A stretch of 41,248 nucleotides of DNA from a virus: positions 1 to 41,248 of the IMG/VR virus record IMGVR_UViG_3300042478_002451, one strand, 5' to 3'. Every line of letters begins with the position of its first letter. Within the stretch, counting starts at the first letter, position 1. The notes under the pieces are model-generated. The model saw nothing but the letters and a program-made list of their open reading frames with translations. It was not told the origin of the DNA and searched no databases. Below, piece by piece: positions 14,626 through 24,000 of this stretch. The translations under genes and the position numbers were made by a program.

Positions 14626-15053
14626 ACTACCAAGCAATCCGCGCCGCCGTCGAGAACCCGTTACTGACCGCTTTTAGCGCGCTGGTGCCGGCGGTCCCGG
14701 TCTACTTTGACAACATTACGGCCGTCCCACCTAACACAACCACTGAATACGTCCGGGTCAATGTTACTTTCGGCATTACCAACGAACCCACGCTTACTAC
14801 TAGCGTTGATAACGCACGTGGCGCCCTTGTTATCCGCGTATTTACGGAAAAAGGTAGGGGTCCCGCCCGCAACCAAACCCTAATCACCACCGCCGTAAAC
14901 GTCCTAGAAACACTTAATGCTGCCGCAAAAACATCTAGCGGCGTTTTCTTCCGCCTTGGCGAAATAAACGGACCAACATTTTCTGCAACTGACGACGCCC
15001 CACATTTCGTGGGTCGCATCGACACAAGCTGGGTAGCAACAGTCCTGAGCTAA
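14622..15053 (+). CDS. Tail terminator protein
   Basis: A 143-residue protein that should cap the finished tail tube and connect it to the head. It begins with a helix (MNYQAIRAAVENPLLTAF), then strands that include YVRVNVTFGITNEPTLTT and GALVIRVFTEKGRGPA, and ends with GRIDTSWVATVLS. This alpha-beta layout and its place directly before the tube gene are typical of tail terminators (gpU-like). Overlap of 4 bases with the upstream gene (ATGA). Confidence 0.75.
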   Translation: MNYQAIRAAVENPLLTAFSALVPAVPVYFDNITAVPPNTTTEYVRVNVTFGITNEPTLTTSVDNARGALVIRVFTEKGRGPARNQTLITTAVNVLETLNAAAKTSSGVFFRLGEINGPTFSATDDAPHFVGRIDTSWVATVLS

Positions 15054-15122
15054 AGACTGTTGCTATTCTTGTAAGAGCCGGGCAGTGTCCCGCCCCACTG
15101 CATATCCATCTGGTACGCCCCT

Positions 15123-15893
15123 ATGGCCACCACCGTTCTGTCCGGCACGTCCGGCGCCCTTTACTACAAGCCCGCTGGCACCACCGGTACGTTCGGTGAG
15201 ACCAACGTCAATGCTTCGACCAACACCATGACGGTTCAGACTTTTCTGAACCTCAAAGCTGGTGATCCCGTCAAATTCAGCGTGATCAACAGCCAAACCG
15301 GCGGCACCGGCACCGGTACACTGCCCGACCCTCTGGTCGCTGGCACTACGTATTACGTCAACACCTACACCGCTTCAACCGGTGCGTTGATTGTTTCCGC
15401 CACTCTCGGTGGTGTCGCCGTCGACCTGACTGACGACGGTACTGCCGTTGCCCCCAACGAGTTCCAAGTCGAGTACGCCGACTTTGCCGTTGTCGGCCAA
15501 GTCCGCGACTGGAGCTTCGAGATCAGCCGCGCCGAGATCGACGTCACCACGATCGGCCAAACCCCTGGCCAATACGTGCCCTTCCGCACCTACATCAGCG
15601 GCTTCGGCGATGGCACCGGCACCGCCACGGTCTACATGACCAACGAGGACGCCGCCCTGTCCAACCGGATGATCCAAGACGTCCTGCAGCGCCAGCAAGA
15701 CGGTGCAGCTTTCAAGCTGTACACCGACCGCGTCTTCAGCGGCGGCACCCTGAGCGACACCCTTAGCCGCTCGATTTCGTTCAACGCTGTGCTGACCTCG
15801 GCCAGCCTGAACATCAACCCCGACGACGCCCAGTCCGTCACCGTCAACTTCCGCCCAGCTGGTACCCCGACCTTCGACTTCTCCCAATCCTGA
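15123..15893 (+). CDS. Major tail tube protein
   Basis: A 256-residue beta-rich protein that builds the tail tube. The core comprises VVGQVRDWSFEISRAEIDVT, then a fold repeat ending TLSRSISFNAVLTSASLNI. An insertion at residues about 35-110 resembles a tail-tube decoration (TMTVQTFLNLKAGDPVKFSV, then a Thr/Gly-rich part). It is followed by a terminator, the tail chaperones and the tape measure, as in most siphophages. The DWSFEIS / EIDVT pattern recurs in the genes at 24394 and 24885, suggesting shared ancestry. Confidence 0.85.
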   Translation: MATTVLSGTSGALYYKPAGTTGTFGETNVNASTNTMTVQTFLNLKAGDPVKFSVINSQTGGTGTGTLPDPLVAGTTYYVNTYTASTGALIVSATLGGVAVDLTDDGTAVAPNEFQVEYADFAVVGQVRDWSFEISRAEIDVTTIGQTPGQYVPFRTYISGFGDGTGTATVYMTNEDAALSNRMIQDVLQRQQDGAAFKLYTDRVFSGGTLSDTLSRSISFNAVLTSASLNINPDDAQSVTVNFRPAGTPTFDFSQS

Positions 15894-15922
15894 TAACCTA
15901 GTTTCGGGTAAATCGTGGCAAG

Positions 15923-15947
15923 CCCCGCATTACCAGCGGGGTTTTTT
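15923..15947 (+). terminator. Intrinsic terminator after tail tube gene
   Basis: The stem CCCCGC/GCGGGG with loop ATTACCA is followed by TTTTTT. Confidence 0.88.
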
Positions 15948-15961
15948 CATGCTTAATCCGC

Positions 15962-15967
15962 TACAGT
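15962..15967 (+). promoter_or_regulatory. -10-like box TACAGT
   Basis: CCGCTACAGTAGAAAA lies 22 bases before ATG 15990 and 14 bases after the terminator. Confidence 0.55.
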
Positions 15968-15989
15968 AGAAAAACAGCAGCACGGTGTT

Positions 15990-16337
15990 ATGCCTGCCTC
16001 CATCCCCGTTCGGGCAATCGACCGCCTCCGCAAGGCTGCCAACCTGGAGCCAACCAAGAAAGAAGTCGAGTTGTCCGATGGCAGCGTTTTCGAGATGTGG
16101 GTCAGCCCGCTGACCATGGCCGAACGCGAACGCGCCCAAAAAAACGCCAAGTCGGACGATGCCGGGGCCTTCGCTCTGCAGTTGCTAATCACCAAGGCTT
16201 GCGACGAAAGCGGCCAAAAGCTGTTTGCGACTGGTGAAATCGACGTCCTGAAGAACGAAGTCAAAGACGCCGACCTGCAAAAGCTCATGCTGGCGATCAT
16301 CACGGACGACGCCGAGCCAATCGACCCCAAGAATTAG
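15990..16337 (+). CDS. Tail assembly chaperone (gpG-like)
   Basis: A 115-residue protein that should coat the tape measure before tube assembly. The sequence (PIRAIDRLRKAANLE-like start, KKEVELSDGSVFEMWVSPLTMAERERA, then a helical second half) matches the short chaperone of siphophages, which always sits between the tube and tape-measure genes. It ends with TAG at 16335. A second frame opens across its end (see next entry), which strongly suggests that a fraction of ribosomes shift to make a longer protein, as in lambda G/GT. Confidence 0.8.
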   Translation: MPASIPVRAIDRLRKAANLEPTKKEVELSDGSVFEMWVSPLTMAERERAQKNAKSDDAGAFALQLLITKACDESGQKLFATGEIDVLKNEVKDADLQKLMLAIITDDAEPIDPKN

Positions 16338-16522
16338 CCAAGGAGATCCGCCAGGACAACTGGCTCATGCTCCAGTTCGGCGTCGCAAAAGAACTGGGAC
16401 TCAGCCTTGAGCAAGTCCGCACGACAATGACCGCCGAAGAACTCCTTGGCTGGAGCGCTTACTTCCAGATCCTGAACGAGGACCAACAAAAGGAGCTGGA
16501 CAAAGCCAAACGCCGCCGCTAG
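16328..16522 (+). CDS. Frameshift extension of tail assembly chaperone (gpT-like part of GT)
   Basis: The -1 frame is open from the end of the chaperone to TAG at 16520 and codes for about 64 helical residues (QELAKEIRQDNWLMLQFGVA, then EELLGWSAYFQILNEDQQ). It has no convincing start of its own: the first in-frame ATG is at 16366, 20 bases after the nearest AAGGAG. A CCCC run at 16325-16328 allows a tRNA-Pro on CCC to re-pair one base back, giving a 177-residue fusion. The site is not a canonical XXXYYYZ heptamer, so the exact slip point is inferred. Position before the tape measure is the classical one for this frameshift. Confidence 0.7.
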   Translation, partial: QELAKEIRQDNWLMLQFGVAKELGLSLEQVRTTMTAEELLGWSAYFQILNEDQQKELDKAKRRR

Positions 16523-16538
16523 TCCCGGCGGCATTTTT
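16512..16538 (+). terminator. Intrinsic terminator overlapping the chaperone stop
   Basis: The 7-bp stem GCCGCCG/CGGCGGC carries the stop TAG in its loop and is followed by ATTTTT. Confidence 0.8.
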
Positions 16539-16544
16539 CTGCCG

Positions 16545-16550
16545 TAAACT
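16545..16550 (+). promoter_or_regulatory. -10-like box TAAACT
   Basis: GCCGTAAACTGAAG lies 24 bases before the GTG start of the tape measure and 7 bases after the terminator. Confidence 0.6.
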
Positions 16551-16574
16551 GAAGTACCAGTTAGTAGCGGCGCC

Positions 16575-19500
16575 GTGGCTTACAGAGCCGACATCGAAAT
16601 TGCCGTTCGTGGCGCACAAGAACTTAAGCGTTTAGGCGATCAAATAAACGCAACTTCTAAACTTGTAGATGGTCTTAACAACTACCTTGAAAATATCGGA
16701 ACAGGTGGTGTAGTTCGTAACATAAATAATCTGCAGCAAGTAGTTAGTGACGCAGCAGCAGCACTAAACGAAGCCGCCCTAGGTACCAAAGAAGCAACCC
16801 TTGCAGCTCAAAATTACGTAGCTGCTACATCAAGTCTTAATAGCGGCTTACGTGAAAAGCTACAACTACTTAAGCAAGTAAACGAAGCAGAGCGCCAGCA
16901 ACGCCTATCTTCAGCTGGTATCCGCGAAACAACGCAATTCGGCGAGCCTATCGGACCGGGCCAAGCAAGCCCTGTTGCTTTGTCCAGCCAACTTCGTGGA
17001 CGTACAGAACAGATTCTGGCAGAGCGTAAGGGCGCCGCAGAGCTTACAGCAGTTTTACAAGATCTGAATGAGCAGCAACGCCAGCTAGAAAACTCAAAAC
17101 TGGATGCAAAGGCAACTCGTATACAGCAAGAGTTAGACCAACAAGCAGCCGCAGCAACTGAAACAGCTACACAAATAGATAAGTTAAGTCAGCGTCAGGC
17201 TGAATTTACTACCCGAACAGATGCAGCAGCCGCAGCTGCACGACGGCAAACGGCCGAGTTTTACAGACAACAGCGTCTTTTGCGCCAAGCGCAGACAGGT
17301 TTCTCTGCCTCTACCGTTGAGCAAGGACCTGGTGGTCTAGGTTTTAGCGGGGGTTTCACCCCGGCACAGCGACAGCAAGCTAACGAAGATGCTATTTTAC
17401 GCTCACGTCAGGAGCAAAATAAAGCGCGTCGCCAAAGTTTAGAATTAGCAACAAGAGAACAACTTTTTGAGTTAAAACTAGAACGCGTTTTGGAGAGAAA
17501 TGCGTCTTCACTCCAACAACGAGCAAAGATTCGAGAAGCTACAGGGAACGCAATTATTGGTGGGGCGTTTCCTCTGCTGTTCGGTCAAGGTGTCGGAGCA
17601 GCAGCAGGCGGTGGTATCGGTGGTTTTGCCGGAGGTTTAGCTGGCGGACAGTTCGGGTTTGGCTTGTCGTTGGTAGGCACAGCACTAGGTTCTACGTTCG
17701 ATCAAGCCGCTCAAAAGTCAGCCGATTTTGCTCGTGCTCTGCGAGGAAACGGCGATGCTGTACAAAGTTTGGAAGCCTTAGTCGGAAGCCTTGATTCCAC
17801 AACTAAAAATTACATAAGTAATCTTCAGGCAAGTGGTCAAATCGCTGCGACCGCAGATGCTTCGTTTAAAGCGTTAAGCGATACAGTTGGGCGCGAAAAC
17901 GCAAAAGCCTTGAAGGATGCAGGAGAAGGCTGGAGCGGTTTTGGTAAAACAGTAACAGCTACACTCACAACAATCACAGCAGAAGTAATTCGTACCTTTA
18001 AAGAAGTAGAAAAAGCTAGCCCGCAAAGAGGCGGTTTTTCCATCGCAAGTTTTATCGGCCGCTTAGCGTTACAAGGTGAACAACGGGCCCAAACTACACC
18101 CGCTCTAACTCCAGAAGCCCAGCAACGTGTCAACATTCTGCAAAAAGAAACTGATATTTTACGCACGCAGACGTCTATTTCTTCGCTATCTTTAAGAAGT
18201 AATATAGACCAATTTGTAGCCATAAGTAAAAGATTGCTTGTTCAAGAAAGACTTAAAAAAGAAGCGGAAATTGAGTTCCAGGCAAAACGAGGTTCTTTGA
18301 CAGCACAAGAACGTTTACTGGCTTTGCAGGGTGCTCAGCTAACGCAACAAGCTGCCTTTAACCAGCTGGAACGTCAACGCGCTGAAGAACTGGCACGACG
18401 TCAAGAAGAAGCTGCCCGTACAGCAGAGCAACAGATACAAGCTCGTCTTACGGCATCAAAAAGTATTTTTGATGAACAGCTAAAGCTGATTGACATCAAC
18501 ATTCGCGAGCAAGAATTTGCGGGAGGTCAGGAAGCTGCTTTGCGCCGCTCGCTTCAATTTTCTGAAGCTCGCGCTCGACTTGTCGAGCAGTCCTTAAGCG
18601 ACGAACGAGATCTGGCTTTAGCCGAGGCAGCCAAAAACGGTACGAAAGCCGAAACACTGCGTCTCTTTAATTTGAAACTTAAGATTGCTCAGTACGACTT
18701 AAATCTACAAGATGCTATAAATGAACGTTTAATAGATCGTAATAAGCTCGAAAAGCAACTGGCTGCAACCCAGCGCCAACGAGATATCGCTGAAGCCCTG
18801 CGTCCCATCCAACAACAGCAAGCGCGTGTCGGTCTGGATATCGCAGGCTTTACCGTGCCCGAGGCTCAAATAGAGGCCGAACGGTTGCTGCTGGATCAGC
18901 GTATCCGCACCGCAGAAACGTTGTTACCGATTCAAGAGCGTATTGCTGATCTGACTGCGGAAATCACTAGTGGGAGTCTAGATGCCGAGGCTTTGGCAGC
19001 TAAGCAAGCTGACCTTAACGCGCAGCAGCAGAAACTCGGACTTATCAACCAAGAACTTGTCCTGCTGGATAAACTAGAAGCAAAGCAACTGCAGCTACAG
19101 CAATTCTCGGCTAAATACGGACAGCTAATCCAAAGTGTCAGCGGCGAACTCGCCAATGTAATTACATTCGGCGTCGCTGAGCTTGTGCGGGGAACTAAAA
19201 CGGCCGAGCAAGTCTTTGCCGACTTTCTCAACGCGGTCGGTAGTGCTTTGCTCCAGACGGCCCAACAAATGATTGCCCAGTACATCGCCATCGGCATTGC
19301 CAAGATATTCGCCGGTCTTGGCGGAGGACTGACCGGAGGCGGCTTTTCCGGCAACGCGGCAGGTTTTGGCGGCTCCGTCGACGCTGGAATCCCGGCGTTG
19401 CCCGGAATTCCCGACTACAGCGGTGCCTTCCGCGCCAACGGCGGCCCGGTCTCTGCTGGATCGCCCTACGTCGTTGGTGAGCACGGCCCCGAGCTGTTCG

Positions 19501-19772
19501 TGCCAGGGCGCAACGGCAGCGTTGTTTCCAACTCCGGCCTGCGCGATGCAATGGGTGCCGCACCCGGCAGTGGTGGATCGCCGGTGCTGAACATGAGCTT
19601 CCAGACAACCAGCATCGGCGGCGTAGAGTACGTCAGCAGAGACCAACTGGAGGCGGCCATGGCCGAAACCCGCCGCCAAGCCACCCGAGATGGTGCCAGC
19701 CGTGGCATGACCATGACGCTGGATCGCATCAAGCAATCGCCGCAAACCCGTAGCCGCATCGGTATCCGCTGA
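16575..19772 (+). CDS. Tail tape measure protein
   Basis: A 1065-residue protein that sets tail length. The start is GTG 16575. Long heptad-rich helices dominate (residues about 10-310 and 500-850, rich in Q, E, A and R). A hydrophobic glycine-rich stretch at about 325-375 (GGAFPLLFGQGVGAAAGGGI) is the usual membrane segment. Near residue 966, VGEHGPELFVPGRNG is the C-terminal motif common to tape measures. At about 1.5 angstrom per residue the tail would be roughly 160 nm. Codons from about 16620 to 18750 are visibly richer in A/T-ending forms than those after 19140, suggesting a mosaic gene. Confidence 0.93.
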   Translation: MAYRADIEIAVRGAQELKRLGDQINATSKLVDGLNNYLENIGTGGVVRNINNLQQVVSDAAAALNEAALGTKEATLAAQNYVAATSSLNSGLREKLQLLKQVNEAERQQRLSSAGIRETTQFGEPIGPGQASPVALSSQLRGRTEQILAERKGAAELTAVLQDLNEQQRQLENSKLDAKATRIQQELDQQAAAATETATQIDKLSQRQAEFTTRTDAAAAAARRQTAEFYRQQRLLRQAQTGFSASTVEQGPGGLGFSGGFTPAQRQQANEDAILRSRQEQNKARRQSLELATREQLFELKLERVLERNASSLQQRAKIREATGNAIIGGAFPLLFGQGVGAAAGGGIGGFAGGLAGGQFGFGLSLVGTALGSTFDQAAQKSADFARALRGNGDAVQSLEALVGSLDSTTKNYISNLQASGQIAATADASFKALSDTVGRENAKALKDAGEGWSGFGKTVTATLTTITAEVIRTFKEVEKASPQRGGFSIASFIGRLALQGEQRAQTTPALTPEAQQRVNILQKETDILRTQTSISSLSLRSNIDQFVAISKRLLVQERLKKEAEIEFQAKRGSLTAQERLLALQGAQLTQQAAFNQLERQRAEELARRQEEAARTAEQQIQARLTASKSIFDEQLKLIDINIREQEFAGGQEAALRRSLQFSEARARLVEQSLSDERDLALAEAAKNGTKAETLRLFNLKLKIAQYDLNLQDAINERLIDRNKLEKQLAATQRQRDIAEALRPIQQQQARVGLDIAGFTVPEAQIEAERLLLDQRIRTAETLLPIQERIADLTAEITSGSLDAEALAAKQADLNAQQQKLGLINQELVLLDKLEAKQLQLQQFSAKYGQLIQSVSGELANVITFGVAELVRGTKTAEQVFADFLNAVGSALLQTAQQMIAQYIAIGIAKIFAGLGGGLTGGGFSGNAAGFGGSVDAGIPALPGIPDYSGAFRANGGPVSAGSPYVVGEHGPELFVPGRNGSVVSNSGLRDAMGAAPGSGGSPVLNMSFQTTSIGGVEYVSRDQLEAAMAETRRQATRDGASRGMTMTLDRIKQSPQTRSRIGIR

Positions 19773-20176
19773 TGGCCGCGTTCCCCTCGATCACCCCAAC
19801 CGGCCGCAGCTTCCGCCCCGGCGTGTATCCACAAAAGATGTACCGCGCCCTCAGTGGTGCAGTTGTCAAGCGGACGTACGGCAATTCGCCCTACGGCGCC
19901 CAGCTAGACCTGGAGTTCGACAGCATCTCCGACGCCACCGTCGTCACCCTGCTGGACCACTACCGCAGCCAAACCGCAGCTAATCGCCGCTTCACCCTTA
20001 GCACCAACGTCACCGCTGGCATGTCCAGCACGTTGGCTGCTCGTGCCAACGCGAGCATCGACGGCCTTCGCTGGGAATATGCCGGCCCACCTGAAGTGCA
20101 AACCATCCGCCCTGGCATCAACAATGTCCGCATCAACCTCGCTGGCGAAATCCGCAATCCCCTCCTCGACGACTGA
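19772..20176 (+). CDS. Minor tail protein (gpM / distal-tail-like)
   Basis: A 134-residue protein that begins MAAFPSITPTGRSFRPGVYP and contains KRTYGNSPYGAQLDLEFDSI and a C-terminal strand-rich part. Proteins of this size and pattern directly after the tape measure attach to the tail tip (lambda M-like). It overlaps the tape measure by one base and the next gene by one base, so it is translationally coupled. The family name is inferred from order. Confidence 0.7.
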   Translation: MAAFPSITPTGRSFRPGVYPQKMYRALSGAVVKRTYGNSPYGAQLDLEFDSISDATVVTLLDHYRSQTAANRRFTLSTNVTAGMSSTLAARANASIDGLRWEYAGPPEVQTIRPGINNVRINLAGEIRNPLLDD

Positions 20177-20640
20177 TGGACATCCGCATCTGTCAGTTCT
20201 TCGACCTGACCACCAGCACCGGCAACCGCCACTTTTTCCAGAACTACTTCGCCAACCAGAACAAGGTCTACGCCGGCCGCACCTACAGCTTTGCCCCCTT
20301 CCGCGCCGAGGGCGCCATCGCCAGCCTTAACGGCGAGAACAACATCCTCCAGATCCTTTTTCCCAACCTCGATATTTCAGTCGCCATGCTCTACGCAGGC
20401 GACGGCAACCGCCTCAGCACGCTGGAACTCGCCACCGTCTGGCTCACCGCTGACGGCAACTACACCAACAACATCCAGATCGAGTATTACGTCGGCGTCG
20501 GCAGCAGCATCAGCGACACCACGCTGGAGCTGCGATTCCGCTCTGCGATCGACAGCGTCACCAGCAACTTCCCCAACCGCACCCTCACCCGCGAATTAGT
20601 AGGCCCCCTGCCCCTAGACTCGCAACTGGTCCTCCAGTGA
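20176..20640 (+). CDS. Minor tail protein (gpL / DUF1833-like)
   Basis: A 154-residue protein. The N-terminal part (ICQFFDLTTSTGNRHFFQNY, then AGRTYSFAPFRAEGAIASL) and the central ILFPNLDISVAMLYAGDGNR suit the second tail-tip protein in lambda-like tails. Only one Cys is present, so the C-terminal zinc or iron-sulphur site of lambda L is absent. It is followed by an NlpC/P60-like gene and a large tip protein, in the L-K-(I)J order. Confidence 0.65.
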   Translation: MDIRICQFFDLTTSTGNRHFFQNYFANQNKVYAGRTYSFAPFRAEGAIASLNGENNILQILFPNLDISVAMLYAGDGNRLSTLELATVWLTADGNYTNNIQIEYYVGVGSSISDTTLELRFRSAIDSVTSNFPNRTLTRELVGPLPLDSQLVLQ

Positions 20641-21026
20641 TCAACGTCAACGACCTCATCGGGCTGACCTACGGATGGGGCCACCGGCCAGACGACAATA
20701 GCGGCCTTACTGACTGTTTTCAGCTGGCCTGTGAAATCCACCGCCGCTTCGGATTGGCGGACTACGCACCGGCTTTTGACTGGGTCTATAGCGAGTTTGA
20801 CGACGACACCTTTCCGCGAGTCCGCATGGCCCGATGGCTTCTGCAAAACGGCAGTCGTCTGACCACTTTCCGCCCCGCCGCCGTCGTTCTACTGCCCTCC
20901 AACGTTGGTGCGGCCCTCGGCACCGTAATGGAGGACGGCAGCACTATTTTCATCGGCCCGTCTCATAATGTAGTAAGAGCCAAGCTGCCAGAAGGCACCG
21001 GCCAACTCTTCTGGATGGAGCGATGA
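20637..21026 (+). CDS. NlpC/P60-like tail-tip peptidase (gpK-like)
   Basis: A 129-residue protein. GLTDCFQLACEIHRRFG puts a candidate catalytic Cys at residue 27, after the Gly-Trp-Gly segment seen in NlpC/P60 folds (TYGWGHRPDDN). IFIGPSHNVVRAKL supplies a candidate His at about 110. Such tail-tip peptidases are thought to help open the cell wall or mature the tail tip. It is shorter than lambda K and lacks the extra N-terminal metalloprotease domain. It overlaps both neighbours by 4 bases. Confidence 0.75.
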   Translation: MINVNDLIGLTYGWGHRPDDNSGLTDCFQLACEIHRRFGLADYAPAFDWVYSEFDDDTFPRVRMARWLLQNGSRLTTFRPAAVVLLPSNVGAALGTVMEDGSTIFIGPSHNVVRAKLPEGTGQLFWMER

Positions 21027-24000
21027 CCCGCAAGCTGTTGCCCTACGAGCACGATCTGATCGCTGCCCTCGGCGTCACCAAGGAAGAGTATCTCGACTTC
21101 CTGGCGATTCAGCAAAGCTATAGCGATCCGAAGGAAGGTACGGTTTTTGACATCCGTAATGATCCTGTAACTGTCAGCATTGTCTTAGCTGTTGTTGGTG
21201 TACTTTTTCAAGTTGCTGCGGTACTACTAACCCCACGTCCAGAAATCCCGTCCATCTCGGCCGGCGGCGGCGGCGAACGCCAAACCCGTGAGCAGCGGTT
21301 CTCGCCACGGTTCGGCTTCAACAGCGTCCAAGAACTCGGCAAGTACGGCGACACCGTCCCGTTGGTTTACACCGACCGCTCCAGCAGCGGCAACCCTAAC
21401 GGCGGTGTCCGCGTCTCTGGCTCTTTGCTCTGGAGCGCTGTCCGCAGTTATGGCAGCAACCAGTTGCTTCAGATGCTGTTGTTGCTGACCGGTGGCGCCA
21501 TCACCCGCATCGACCCACTCAAATCAGCATTTGGTCAAACAGTCATTACTGACCTCATCGCTCAGAACAAGTGGATTTACTTCAACGACAACGCTACGGG
21601 TCGCCTCCACTGGGCTGACGAACTCAACGCAGCAAGCAATTCCGATCCAACCAAATACGGGAGCGCAAATGATAATCCTTATCGCTTGCAGCCCGCCATA
21701 ACTAACACCCGTGTAGACGGATTCAGCCAAGCATATTCTCCCAGCAGCTCAAACGTTTTCGGTGGCTACAGTCCTGTTCCGCTCAACGTCAACACATACC
21801 TTCGCAACGAGGCTGGTGACAAAGGCGCCCAAAACATTGAAATTACAGCTACATCCTGGCCGTCGGCGTTAGCAGCCGTCCCTGTCGGACGCACGCTGCA
21901 GCTGCGCTTCAAGTCAACTGCTAACCCGCCGACCGGCACAGCTTTTGCCGATGACCTGGTGCGTAGTGCAATGGATACACGTCGCACACTGGCCAGTGTG
22001 TTTGATGACGCGGGCATTTTCAAGCTCGGCTCCGCTCGTTATCGAATCAACCGCATTGCTGGCACCACAACCGACGAAGGCGATTTTGTTGTCGATCTGG
22101 TTTGCATTGAAGCCGGGCGTGCCCCGTCGTTGCCCTACAGCTACGACGAAGTTTCAGACACAGCAGCCGACTATAAAAACCAGCCCGATTACATCAGCAC
22201 TAAGCGAGCTGTTGATGCTTTGCTCCAGCAAGACCGTAGAGACAGTTCTTCGGGTGCTTCACTGTCAGGCTTGCCTAGCGGGCAGCAATTTGTTGTGAGC
22301 ACAGCAAGCGATTTGCTGCGCTCCGGTCAAATATGGACAGTGGCTAGTCGCACTGGCTACGGAGGCTATGCCCGTGGCGCACCGATGATCATTACTGTAC
22401 GTTATTACAGCTTCGTACGAAACTTAACCGAAACCGAAAAAGCTACGCTGCGTCAGTTCATTGAGTTGCAGTCATTAGCAACAGTCGGTAGCGACGACTT
22501 GTTTTACTTAAAAGCAATCACCCGCGTCGAAGAGGCGTCGTACACAACTGTCTCGCCTTGCAATATCGCTGACATCGCCATCAAAGCGCAGGTTTATCGG
22601 CGCATCTCAGGCAGGCAACAAAGTTACGGCAGTGAACGCCGCGCTGGTTACGCCATCAGCGATAACGGCATCCAACAGCGTGTATCCATGTTCTTGATGC
22701 ATTACCGCGTCGCCGGTGGCAACTGGAGCACTGTCCCTGGAATCTTTGCTGTCCGTCGTGCCGCAGAACAAGACAACTTCATCTACATCAAGTTCAATGG
22801 CGGCTCAACACCACAAAACTGGCAGTTCCGCTTGGAACCCGTGACTGATCCACTCGCCGAGATTGCCAAACACAGTTTCATGCGGCAGGCCAATGGTCTA
22901 GTCCGGTATTTCTACTTACAAAATTCCGGCAATGCTGCACCGCTGGATCTCGGCTCCGGACGAGCTTTGTATTTCACCGGCTTCATCCAGAACAGTCAGC
23001 GCAGCGGTCTGCCCCCACTCAACGACTCACCCAACGGCACTAACGAATGGGACTGGTACAGCCTTGACGCTGATACGCAGCTGCAAACCTCCTTCGAGCG
23101 CGGCCCCGAACTAGGGATCACCGCTGTCAGCGAACAACTGACGCAAAACTTTACATCTGCGCTGTACTCCAATCTTGCGCTCATTGGCTTCAACGTCTTC
23201 AGCGGCAAAAGTTTGCAAGACATGCGCTCGTTTTCCGCCTTCGTCACCGGCGGCAAACCAGTCCGCCGCATCCGCACATCCGGCAACGACGAACGCGGAA
23301 ATGCCTGGGGCAGCGCAACATATCGCTACTACCCCACCAATCCAGACGGTCCCACCAGTTTTGCACCGGACATTTTCCTCGACACCATCCTCGACACCCA
23401 GGACGGCATCGGTAACTACGCCAAGATCAACGGCATCGACATCCGCCAGCTAGCAATCACCAAGCGCTTCTGCGACGCCAACAATCTGTACATGGATGCG
23501 CTTATCGCCGACCGCCAAAACTGGCGCAGCTTTTGGGCGTCTAACGCCCCCTTCAGCCTGCTGGAGTTTGCCCGCATCGGCGGCCGCGAAACCCTGATCC
23601 CTAGCATCCCGTACAACCAAACAACTGGCGCAATCCAACGCCAAATCCAAGTCTCCGCCCTTTTCAACCAAGGCAACATCCTCGAAGACAGCTACAAGGA
23701 AGAATTTCTAGATTACGACTCAAACGTCCAAGACATCATCGCCACCATCATCTACCGCTCGCTGGACAGCAACGGCACCTTTGCCGTCAACCGCTCGATC
23801 ACCATCCAGCGCAAGGACACGAATCCGGCAAACGCCATCCTCCAGTCATTCGACGTTTCCGCTTTCGTCACCAACGAAGCCCAAGCGATTCTTTTCGGCA
23901 AACTGATGTGTAACACCAGACGTTACGTCCGGTCCGCCATCGAGTTCAAAACCTTCCCCACCACAAGTCCCATCTCCCCTGGCGCATACATCTATGTGGA

